Assembly: GCA_016190665.1 (NCBI GenBank)
Contig: JACPQD010000068.1
Span: forward strand, 1-64,000
From: Chloroflexota bacterium
GTDB taxonomy: Bacteria; Chloroflexota; Dehalococcoidia; JACPQD01
DNA: 64,000 bases
Direction: 5' to 3'
The notes under the pieces were generated by a model that did no database searches, had not been told where the DNA came from, and worked only from the letters and a program-made list of their open reading frames with translations. Shown piece after piece: positions 45,856-54,134 of the stretch (position 1 is its first letter; each line of letters opens with the position of its first letter). Both the position numbers and the translations under genes were made by a program.

Positions 45856-46125
45856 CATTCATCACTCATCACTCATCACTCATCATTTCAGACAGCTTTC
45901 AGCAATCAGCTTCCTCCCCTGCGGCATGGTGGCGCAAACGGCCTCAGCTCCCTCGCAGGACAAAGACTAACCAATGACGAGCCGGTTCAACCACCCGCTG
46001 TTCAGAAACTTCAAGTTTCTCTGCTCTGCACAGGGTTCCGGGAACCCTGGGGTACTCGGGATGACAGTATGGAGTGTCAATCAGCAATCATCATTCATCA
46101 CTCCGCATTCATCATTCATCATTTC
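45856..46125. repeat. ATTCATCATTC word-type simple repeats
   Basis: cattcatcactcatcactcatcactcatcatttc and catcattcatcactccgcattcatcattcatcatttc. Confidence 0.7.
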
Positions 46126-46177
46126 AAAGCTCCTATCGAATTCACTGCGCAATAAATGATATACTAACTTGCATACA

Positions 46178-46540
46178 ATGGCGGGAGACGAGTGGTCAAT
46201 TGTTTCCTATGTCCAGGAGAGCGGACGAAAGCCGGTCCAAGAGTTCCTGGAAGGTCTTGATGCCAGGACTCAGGCCCGTCTCATTGACTCGATCAGAAAG
46301 CTCAAGACGCTAAACGTCAACGCCAGCGAGCCGCTGGTCCGTCATCTCGAAGGGAAGGTCTGGGAGCTCCGGGAGATAAGCGCTGGAAACGCTTACCGAG
46401 TCCTATAGTTCCTTTCCAAGGGCCGACGAATTGTCCTGCTGCACGGTTTTCAGAAGAGGACGCCGAAGACGCCTCGCCGCGAGATAGCGACTGCTCTTCG
46501 ACGAATGAATGCTTTCATGCTGCGCGAAGGGGGTGGATGA
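46178..46540 (+). pseudogene. Gp49/HigB-family toxin interrupted by in-frame TAG at 46406
   Basis: AYRVL*FLSKGRRIVLLHGFQKRTPKTPRREIATALRRMNAF continues in frame to TGA 46538-46540, which overlaps the antitoxin ATG. Confidence 0.85.
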
Positions 46541-46890
46541 GGGCCATGAGGCCAAAACGGGACTACATTGCGGAGGGCCAACGGGCCTATGAGGAATACG
46601 AAGCGAAGTTCCTCTCCGATCCGGAGAATCGCCGAATCTACGAAGAGGAGTCCGCCAAGAAAGACTTGTGGCTTCAGCTTATTGAAGCTCGTCATGCCGC
46701 AGGTTTGACCCGGGCCGAGGTGGCCGAACGACTTGGTGTCTCCCCGGCGCAGATTGCCCGCATCGAAAACCGTGGCTATGACGCCTACAGTCTGAATACC
46801 CTGCGCCGCTACCTTCAGGCGCTGGGCGGCGGCTTCAGGCTGCGAGTCTCTGTGGAAGCGGTGGCCAAGGAGAAGGCAAGCGCGGCGTGA
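46537..46890 (+). CDS. XRE-family HigA-like antitoxin
   Basis: ARHAAGLTRAEVAERLGVSPAQIARIENRGYDAYSLNTLRRYLQALGG. Confidence 0.88.
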   Translation: MRAMRPKRDYIAEGQRAYEEYEAKFLSDPENRRIYEEESAKKDLWLQLIEARHAAGLTRAEVAERLGVSPAQIARIENRGYDAYSLNTLRRYLQALGGGFRLRVSVEAVAKEKASAA

Positions 46891-46934
46891 TATGTAGCGG
46901 CAGAGACTGTTCGGAGCGCTAGAGAACACACTCG

Positions 46935-47064
46935 GATCAACCAGGATGCGGTCCTCGATCTAACCTCCGCTTCTGGCGCCTCTGACCGCCTCCAGAAGTT
47001 CCTCGAAATCGGCGTCTTCCGGCCAGCGTCCCATCAGCCCCGGCCGCCACGCCCCCTCTAGGGT
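46935..47064 (-). pseudogene. Decayed VapBC-like remnant
   Basis: Reverse frame reads EGAWRPGLMGRWPEDADFEELLEAVRGARSGG* (antitoxin-tail-like), then ATC-initiated EDRILVDPSVFS (PIN start-like). Confidence 0.45.
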
Positions 47065-47154
47065 GCACTGCAGTCAACCGACACCAGCGCGTTTTCATCC
47101 TTCGTGGCGCCGGTGTCAGCCGGCATAGGCGATTCATCATTCAAGGAGAAACAG

Positions 47155-48273
47155 ATGGCGACTCACGGCAAGATCACGGAAGAGGGCCTCGAGGAGCTGA
47201 GAAGAAAGATCGGCGTCGAATACCCCATCAACGAGCCTTACAACGAGTACGCGGGCAAAGACCAGATACGGCATTTCTGCCGCGGCATCGGCGACACCAA
47301 CCCGCTGTACCTGGACGAGGAGTACGCGAAGCGGACACGCTACGGAGGTATCATCGCACCCCCCGGCTTCCTCTACAGTTTCTTCTGGGGGGCGTGGGAT
47401 ACGCGGCGCGGCAGCGGCCTCCCCGGCGTCCACGGCCTGCACTCGGGCGACGACTGGGAATGGTACCGACCCCTCAAGCTCAACGACCGCATAACCGGCA
47501 AGCGGCATCTCGCTGACATGGTGGAGAAGTTCGGCGAGTTCGCCGGGCGCTGTTTCATCCAGATAAGGCAGGTCAACTTCTGGAACCAGGACGGCGAATT
47601 GTTGGGCAAGCAGCGTCTCTCCAGCTTTCGCGTCGAACGACACGAGGGCAAGAGTCGCGGCAAGTACGCCGGCATCAAGAAAGCCTGCTACACGCCGGAG
47701 GAGCTGAAAGCTATCGAGGCCGACTACGACCGCGAGGAGATCCGCGGCGCCAACCCGCGCTACTGGGAGGACGTGAAGGTCGGTGATGAAATGACGCCGG
47801 TGGTCAAAGGCCCCTTGACCGAGGTCGATGGCATGGCCTGGGTGATGGGCGCCGGCTCGCCCCACATCCGCGCCTTCAAGTACCTGCTGGAGTACCGACG
47901 GCGCACCCCGGCGGTCTGCGTCCTAAATCCGGAGACGGGCGTGCCCGAGATCGTCGAGCGGGTCCATTGGGACAACTACCTGGCCACGGAGATCGGCATG
48001 CCCGCCGCCTACGACTATGGCTCCCAACGCGGCGGGTGGGCCAGCCACCTGCTCACCAACTGGGTCAGCGACGAGGGCTGGGTGAAGAAGATGGACGTCC
48101 AGTACCGGGGAATGAACTTCATGGGCGACACCACCTGGGTGCGCGGCAAGATCACCCGGAAGTACGTCGAGAACGGCGAGCGCCTCGTGGAGTGCGAGAT
48201 CACCGCCACGAACCAGCGGGGAACCGTGATCATGCCCGGGCATGCCACGATGGTCCTGCCGTCTAGTGTCTAG
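47155..48273 (+). CDS. MaoC/FAS1-like dehydratase domain protein
   Basis: FCRGIGDTNPLYLDEEYAKRTRYGGIIAPPGFLYSFFWG hot-dog fold motif. Confidence 0.85.
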   Translation: MATHGKITEEGLEELRRKIGVEYPINEPYNEYAGKDQIRHFCRGIGDTNPLYLDEEYAKRTRYGGIIAPPGFLYSFFWGAWDTRRGSGLPGVHGLHSGDDWEWYRPLKLNDRITGKRHLADMVEKFGEFAGRCFIQIRQVNFWNQDGELLGKQRLSSFRVERHEGKSRGKYAGIKKACYTPEELKAIEADYDREEIRGANPRYWEDVKVGDEMTPVVKGPLTEVDGMAWVMGAGSPHIRAFKYLLEYRRRTPAVCVLNPETGVPEIVERVHWDNYLATEIGMPAAYDYGSQRGGWASHLLTNWVSDEGWVKKMDVQYRGMNFMGDTTWVRGKITRKYVENGERLVECEITATNQRGTVIMPGHATMVLPSSV

Positions 48274-48296
48274 TTGCGCAGAAGAGCGCAAGTTTC

Positions 48297-48380
48297 CTCT
48301 CCCCTCCGCGGGAGAGGACTAAGGTGAGGGGGCTTTCCGGTTTCACCCTCACCCTACCCTCTCCCGTCGAGGGAGAGGAA
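48297..48380. repeat. CTCTCCC...CCCTCACCCT...GGGAGAGG-type intergenic repeat
   Basis: ctcccctccgcgggagaggactaaggtgaggg ... caccctcaccctaccctctcccgtcgagggagagg. Confidence 0.65.
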
Positions 48381-48499
48381 AGAGAAAGAACCGGCGTTTG
48401 GCCCGAAAACATGCTACGTCTACTTCTGCAACTTGGTACTAGGGAATCCGGGCCGGTGAGGTTGCCCACGGGGTAGGGGCGACATGCGCCCTCGGGTGG

Positions 48500-48537
48500 G
48501 GGAGGGTGTCAAACCTGAACGGGTTTGACACCCTCCC
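48500..48537. terminator. 16-bp perfect hairpin
   Basis: GGGAGGGTGTCAAACC-tgaacg-GGTTTGACACCCTCCC; no U-tract. Confidence 0.5.
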
Positions 48538-48751
48538 TTACAGCATCATTCCGCATACATGGCTGCTCATAACAGCAGTGTGTCTAAGGGCGGGAAGCTG
48601 GTACGTAGACAACCCCAACGGTCGAATCCCGCAATCCGAGCCTCGCCCGCCGTTTCATACCGCGGGTTTACTTTCCCCCGATTCCAGTGCGCTGAAAAGC
48701 CACGCCCGTATCTCCTCCCTGGGATTTCTTGCAGAGTACCAGTATACACTA

Positions 48752-48805
48752 TTACACTTAGTGTAAAAAGGACTATTGACAAACTACTCCGGCCTGAGTT
48801 AAGAT
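48752..48805 (+). promoter_or_regulatory. Operator and promoter of higBA-ImmA module
   Basis: Perfect palindrome TTACACT-T-AGTGTAA (48752-48766), then TTGACA (48776-48781) N18 TAAGAT. Confidence 0.65.
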
Positions 48806-48818
48806 ATAGCTGATAAAT

Positions 48819-49115
48819 ATGGATGTTGTCTTCGCGAGCGATGAACTTGATAAGTTGGAGACAGACCCCTCCTTTACCGCAGGATACGCTGAGGCAATAG
48901 TCAACGCATTCCGTAAGGTGATGCAACTGATTAGGAACGCGCCCGATGAGCGAGATTTCTACGCTTTGAGGGGCCTGCGTTTCGAAAAGCTGGCTGGGTC
49001 AAGACGGCGCCAACACTCCATGAGGCTCAACGACCAGTATCGCCTGATAGCTGAGCTTGACAAGAGGGCATCTGGTACCGTCGTAAAGATCGTGGGGATC
49101 GAAGACTACCACTAG
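48819..49115 (+). CDS. higB: RelE/HigB-family toxin
   Basis: YALRGLRFEKLAGSRRRQHSMRLNDQYRLIAELDKRASGTVVKIVGIEDYH. Confidence 0.85.
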   Translation: MDVVFASDELDKLETDPSFTAGYAEAIVNAFRKVMQLIRNAPDERDFYALRGLRFEKLAGSRRRQHSMRLNDQYRLIAELDKRASGTVVKIVGIEDYH

Positions 49116-49123
49116 GAGAGGGC

Positions 49124-50263
49124 ATGAATCAGAATAGAAAGCCGGCGAAAGTCTTTCCTCCTGGGGAATTCGTGAAGGACGAAATGGAGGCTCGGGGCTG
49201 GACGCAGACGGACCTGGCGGAGATCCTGGGGCGCCCGGTGCGAGTAGTGAACGAGATTATCTCTGGCAAGAGAGGGATTTCCCCGGAGACGGCTCAAGGC
49301 CTCGGCGCGGCCTTTGGCACCAGCGCCCAACTCTGGCTGAATCTCGAAGCCAGCTATCAGCTTTCGCGGATCGATTCCACGGATGGTCTCGTTGGAAAAC
49401 GCGGCGCACTTTACGCCAAAGGGCCGCTGAAGGAGATGGTCCGTCGAGGGTGGATCAAGGGCTCTGAGAACATCGATGACCTAACGAAGGGCGTCCTGGG
49501 CTTCTTCGAGATACACAGCATCGAGGACGAGCCCAGGTTCTCGGCGCACGCTGCCCGGAGGTCAAGGGCAAGTGAGTCACTTACTCCGGCCCAAACGGCG
49601 TGGCTATTCCGCGTGCGGCAGCTCGCCCGCGGGATTTCTCTTGATAACGACTACAGGAAAGACCTCCTGGACAAAGCAGTTGATAAGCTCCGCCGCCTTC
49701 TCCCCGGCGAAGCTGGCATTGCGCATGTTCCCAATGTTCTGGCCGAAGCGGGGATACGATTCCTGGTGGTCGAGCCCTTGCCAAGGACTGGCATAGATGG
49801 AGCGTGTTTCTGGCTTGACCGTAGGTCGCCGGTGCTGGTTGTCTCCTTAAGGTTCGATCGCATAGATTACTTCTGGCATACGCTGATGCATGAGATTGCG
49901 CACGTGAAAAACGGGGACGGCGCTACCCCAGCGCTGGATATTGATTTGGTTGGGCAGAAGGCTCGCCATTCCGACACAAAATCGGAGCCTGAAAGGAGGG
50001 CGGACGAGTTCGCAGCACAGGCGCTCGTCCCACAAGATTCTTTGGAGGACTTCATAGACCGCACTCGCCCCCTCTACTCCAAAGCGCGAATAGAGGTGTT
50101 TGCTAAGAAGGTGGGCGTGCACCCCGGGATCGTTGTTGGCCAGCTTCAGTATCGCGCCGAGATCAGCTATGCCTACAACCGTGAAATGTTGGTCAAAGTG
50201 CGTGACGCCATCACGCGGTCAGCCCTGACAGACGGGTGGGGACGGCTGCCGGCAGCGGCGTGA
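49124..50263 (+). CDS. HigA-type XRE regulator fused to ImmA/IrrE metallopeptidase
   Basis: HTH TQTDLAEILGRPVRVVNEIISGKRGISPETAQGLGAAFGT; LMHEIAHVKNG zinc motif. Confidence 0.88.
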   Translation: MNQNRKPAKVFPPGEFVKDEMEARGWTQTDLAEILGRPVRVVNEIISGKRGISPETAQGLGAAFGTSAQLWLNLEASYQLSRIDSTDGLVGKRGALYAKGPLKEMVRRGWIKGSENIDDLTKGVLGFFEIHSIEDEPRFSAHAARRSRASESLTPAQTAWLFRVRQLARGISLDNDYRKDLLDKAVDKLRRLLPGEAGIAHVPNVLAEAGIRFLVVEPLPRTGIDGACFWLDRRSPVLVVSLRFDRIDYFWHTLMHEIAHVKNGDGATPALDIDLVGQKARHSDTKSEPERRADEFAAQALVPQDSLEDFIDRTRPLYSKARIEVFAKKVGVHPGIVVGQLQYRAEISYAYNREMLVKVRDAITRSALTDGWGRLPAAA

Positions 50264-50318
50264 GGGAAGAGGCGAGGCAGAGCACCAATGGTTTGCCAGC
50301 CAATGTCGGTTTGGCAGA

Positions 50319-51224
50319 GTGACGGAGGAAGAAGGCATGTTTCCTTGGGATCACGGATCGAGCGGACAAGTTGAAGCTGTGTTGCGACGAAGGGGATTCA
50401 AGTACGGCGGAGAAGGCGACCCTAGGAAGCTCATCTTCCCAAGCAATAGGGGATTGAAGGATAGCGAAGAATACTACAAGTTGATGAGCAAGATCTCCTT
50501 TAGAAAGCTGCTCAAGCTGGTGGAAGAGAAGTCCGGCCTGGTTGAACGAGCAGACCTTGTCCGCATTTGCTCTGAGCCGAAACTAAGCCACCGTCTGAGA
50601 TTCCTTGAAGAAAACGGGATGGCGAACCGATCGGGGAACGATGCGTGGCAGCTTTCCCAAAGCGGAGCTGCCTTCGGGTACACGCTCGAAGCATACGTGG
50701 CCCAGGTATGCGAAGCAGAATTCGCGGGGCCGTCAAAATGGGGAGTTCAGATCGAGGGGTTGAAGTGTGGCGGCGACTTTGACGTGTTTTCATGGTTTGA
50801 CCCTGCCCTAGCCTACATCGAATGCAAGACAACGCTGCCGGACAAGGTGCCCGAGGCGCAAGTGCGCAATTTCCTCCAGCGGGCGGAAGAGCTTGCGCCT
50901 GAGTTAGCTATTCTGCTCGTGGACACTGACTCTTCCTTGAATCCTCTCTTGGAGACGATCAACAGGATCGTGCTTCCGATCATGCGCAAGGCGAGCGGCA
51001 TCGCAGACCCGGAATGGCAGCCGGGCCGGCCCTTTATGGTGCCTCCAAGGGGATTCGATGGAATTCACTTCGGGCTGCAGCGTGTGTTTGTTGTGAATGC
51101 CAAGCCCAGCATAGTCGGAAACATACGTTTGTGTCTGCGGTATTATTCGACGGTTGTGAGGCACAGTTCTTTTTGGGGAGGGCCCCGAAAAGACTACCTA
51201 ACAGGGGAGGTCTTCGATTACTGA
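50319..51224 (+). CDS. wHTH + PD-(D/E)XK nuclease-like protein
   Basis: GGDFDVFSWFDPALAYIECKTT fits D-Xn-ExK; preceding SHRLRFLEENGMANRSGNDAWQLS wHTH-like. Confidence 0.6.
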   Translation: MTEEEGMFPWDHGSSGQVEAVLRRRGFKYGGEGDPRKLIFPSNRGLKDSEEYYKLMSKISFRKLLKLVEEKSGLVERADLVRICSEPKLSHRLRFLEENGMANRSGNDAWQLSQSGAAFGYTLEAYVAQVCEAEFAGPSKWGVQIEGLKCGGDFDVFSWFDPALAYIECKTTLPDKVPEAQVRNFLQRAEELAPELAILLVDTDSSLNPLLETINRIVLPIMRKASGIADPEWQPGRPFMVPPRGFDGIHFGLQRVFVVNAKPSIVGNIRLCLRYYSTVVRHSSFWGGPRKDYLTGEVFDY

Positions 51225-51274
51225 GGCAGGCATCCGCCGCGGCCTGCACATGGATGGTGGGGATGGAATGTGGC

Positions 51275-51307
51275 AAGTCCCGCAAAACCGGCGGTTTTGC
51301 GGGACTT
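51275..51307. terminator. 33-bp near-perfect palindrome between convergent genes
   Basis: AAGTCCCGCAAAACCG-g-CGGTTTTGCGGGACTT. Confidence 0.6.
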
Positions 51308-51365
51308 CCCGTTTCCTATTTCCCCCTTCCCGCTTCGGGAAGGGGGCCAGGGGGTTAGGTTTTTC

Positions 51366-52223
51366 CTACCGCTTCCGCGCCGGCCTCACGCCGCCGCTCT
51401 GCGCCGCTCCTGAACTCCCGAAGGGCAGCCACCGAAGCAGGGGCAGTTTGAAGTACTCCGACCACGGGGTATCCTTGATCTCTTCTTCCTCTTCGGGGTC
51501 CAGGGCACCTCGCTTCTTCATGATGCGCAGGTACTCCAGAGGGAAAAGCTGCTTGTATTTGGCCGGGGAGAGGACGCCCGTGAAGATGGACGTATTCAGC
51601 GGGAACACCTCCGGCGCCAGCACCGCATAGTAGATGTGCACAACAATGATGAAAACGGCCAGGAAGAGCGCCAGACTGATGTGCAAGGCCACCAGTATGG
51701 CGATGAACAGGGGCGGAAAGAAGCGGCCCACCACCTCCGCATGGTACACGAGGATGCCACTCAGAGCCATCAAAGGCGCGCCCGCCACGACCACCCAGTA
51801 GTCGATCTTCGCACCGTAGCCGAACCGCCCGTACCTGGGCTCGCTCTTGAGCAAGCCCATGATGTAAAGGACGGAGTGGAGGAAGTCTTTGGCGTCCTTA
51901 AGGGTGGGCAGCATGGCCAGCGGCGGCTTCTTGTCCACGACGACCCACCGGAAGACCAGGTACAGGGCGTGGTAGAAGATGGTGAAATCGAGGAGGTACC
52001 CGATGTAGTGGTGCGCCACACCCGCCTTCTCCACGCCGCCGAAGAGCGCTATCCACCACTGGGCAGTGGGCCACTCCGGGAAGGCGCGGGGGAGGCCAGT
52101 CATGCCCAGCAGTATCATAGCTACCAGCAGAGTGATATGTTGAAGACGTTCGTGAAGGTCGAATCTCCGTATGGGTCTCTGCCTGTCCTCGTCTTTCACA
52201 AGTCCTCCTCGCAAACTAAGCAT
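51366..52223 (-). CDS. Cytochrome b-type integral membrane protein
   Basis: FDLHERLQHITLLVAMILLGMTGLPRAF...VAHHYIGYLLDFTIFYHALYLVF; spaced His residues in TMs. Confidence 0.8.
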   Translation of the reverse strand: MLSLRGGLVKDEDRQRPIRRFDLHERLQHITLLVAMILLGMTGLPRAFPEWPTAQWWIALFGGVEKAGVAHHYIGYLLDFTIFYHALYLVFRWVVVDKKPPLAMLPTLKDAKDFLHSVLYIMGLLKSEPRYGRFGYGAKIDYWVVVAGAPLMALSGILVYHAEVVGRFFPPLFIAILVALHISLALFLAVFIIVVHIYYAVLAPEVFPLNTSIFTGVLSPAKYKQLFPLEYLRIMKKRGALDPEEEEEIKDTPWSEYFKLPLLRWLPFGSSGAAQSGGVRPARKR

Positions 52224-52494
52224 GCTCTCGCCAGCGGCGATTGAGCGCCCAGCGCGTCAGCTCCATAAGTATCGTCACGGCCGTGGATAGCACCGTCATC
52301 ACCATCACGGCGTATACCAGCCAACGGACAACCGCCACGCTGACGTCGGCCGCTTCCTTCTCCGTGAAGAACTTGGCGTACTCGGCCTCCTCGGTGATGT
52401 GCATCGGTTTCAGCGGCACAACGTCGAGGAAGATCAGGACCATCACGACCAGTTCCACGATCATCACCAGAGTGGCGAAGGCCCACTTCTTCAT
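52216..52494 (-). CDS. Small membrane protein of the cytochrome b operon
   Basis: Two hydrophobic segments; overlaps cytochrome b gene start. Confidence 0.6.
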   Translation of the reverse strand: MKKWAFATLVMIVELVVMVLIFLDVVPLKPMHITEEAEYAKFFTEKEAADVSVAVVRWLVYAVMVMTVLSTAVTILMELTRWALNRRWREHA

Positions 52495-52528
52495 GTTTGC
52501 GCCTCCTGCGCTCCCGCGGTACCCCGGT

Positions 52529-52714
52529 TCAATCTATCCGCTCCTTGGGGAGGACGGCCAACAAGATAACGGAACAGATGATATAGATCACCACCGGGGT
52601 TACAAACTGGATGAGCTCACCCGTACTGATCCCAGCCTCTTTCATAGGGATGACCGAGCTCAGCCGGCGCAGCATTTCCGCCGAGGCAATCATGTCTCCT
52701 CCAATCGCGAACAA
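52529..52714 (-). CDS. Small membrane protein
   Basis: 61 aa; GELIQFVTPVVIYIICSVILLAVLPKE. Confidence 0.5.
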   Translation of the reverse strand: MFAIGGDMIASAEMLRRLSSVIPMKEAGISTGELIQFVTPVVIYIICSVILLAVLPKERID

Positions 52715-52936
52715 CCTGCAACCTTGCTATTTTAACACCGCGTCAATGGCGATGACAATGACTTGTCGGTTGTAACGAAAGGCCGCATCAGCTTCAGCGA
52801 GTCCTTGACTCCTGCTGCGCGCGATTGTACGATGGGTTCAGAGAGCCTCCCATGGGAAATGCGAAATGCAGAATAGGAAATGCGGAATGATCTTACCAGA
52901 GCGAAGAAGCGAGTGTTCCGGTATCAGGAGGTCAGC

Positions 52937-54091
52937 ATGAGAAGGCAGAATCTTTTTCGATATTGCGCGTTGGTCCTGGCGTTCACACTGATGCTTCTTT
53001 CAGTTCCGGCGTGTCAGGAGGAGGCAGGCGCGCCCGGGAGCAGCGCCCAGAACACATCAACAGGCGCCCGCCCTCAGCCTACGGCGCCTCCGAGGCCGGC
53101 AACCCCGCTGACCAGTGATTTCAGCGCTGCGGTCAGGCTGGTGGCGCAGCGCGTCAAGCCGGCGGTGGTGCAGATTACCAACGAACAGGTGCAGGTGGAC
53201 CTCTTCAACCGGGCGTTCAGGGTGCCGGCAGGCGTGGGCTCAGGCGTTATCTACGATAGCCGGGGATATGTCCTGACCAACAACCATGTCGTGGAGGGAG
53301 CCCAGAGGCTCCTCGTCTCGCTACCTGATGGCCAGTCCTTTGAGGGCAAGCTGCTGGGGCGTGATCCCCAGACGGACCTGGCGGTGGTGCGGATCGACAG
53401 CGCCAATTTGCCTGTGGCCGAGTTGGGCGATTCCGACCAGCTTCAAGTGGGCGATTGGGTCGTGGCCATAGGCAACGCCCTGGGCCTCACAGGTGGTCCC
53501 ACGGTGACGGCAGGCGTTGTTGGAGCCTTGGGTCGGACGATACAGGAGCCAGGTGGAATCAGTGGTACCGGCGGTCCTTTCCTTTTTGATGTTATCCAGA
53601 CCGATGCGGCGATCAATCCTGGCAATTCCGGCGGGCCGCTCGTGAATCTGGCGGGTCAGGTCGTGGGGATCAATACCCTGGTGGCGGGCGATTCGGGGTC
53701 AGGAGTGCAGGCGGAGGGCATTGGGTTCGCCATCGCCGTGAACACAGCGAAGCCGATCGCGGATCAACTGGTGTCCACAGGAAAAGCGGTGCATCCCTAT
53801 CTGGGCATCCAGTATCAGTTCTTGACCCCGGCTGTCGCATCCAGACTGGGCGTTCGCCAAGCCCAGGGCGTGTGGGTCGGCGCGGTCACCCCGAATTCGC
53901 CGGCTGCTTCGGCAGGCCTGAGACGCAATGACATCATCACGGAGATGGACGGAACGGCGCTAAAGGATGATTCGCAGCTTTCGAGAATCATAGATGGTCG
54001 CAAACCCGGCGACACCATCACCCTGACCCTGGTCCGCGACGGACAACCGGTTAAGGTCCAGGCAAAACTGGGGCAGTTGCCCGCGTCGTAG
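52937..54091 (+). CDS. htrA: HtrA/DegP-type trypsin-like protease with PDZ domain
   Basis: GSGVIYDSRGYVLTNNHVVEGA, DLAVVRID, NPGNSGGPLVN; lipoprotein signal. Confidence 0.93.
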   Translation: MRRQNLFRYCALVLAFTLMLLSVPACQEEAGAPGSSAQNTSTGARPQPTAPPRPATPLTSDFSAAVRLVAQRVKPAVVQITNEQVQVDLFNRAFRVPAGVGSGVIYDSRGYVLTNNHVVEGAQRLLVSLPDGQSFEGKLLGRDPQTDLAVVRIDSANLPVAELGDSDQLQVGDWVVAIGNALGLTGGPTVTAGVVGALGRTIQEPGGISGTGGPFLFDVIQTDAAINPGNSGGPLVNLAGQVVGINTLVAGDSGSGVQAEGIGFAIAVNTAKPIADQLVSTGKAVHPYLGIQYQFLTPAVASRLGVRQAQGVWVGAVTPNSPAASAGLRRNDIITEMDGTALKDDSQLSRIIDGRKPGDTITLTLVRDGQPVKVQAKLGQLPAS

Positions 54092-54134
54092 CGGTGTGAG
54101 AGCGCCTAACGCGCTCCGGTGGCGACGCGTGCGT

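Noticed and set aside
45856-46125. Possible CRISPR or minisatellite array
   Set aside because: Short degenerate ATTCATCA words without spacers; treated as dispersed simple repeats
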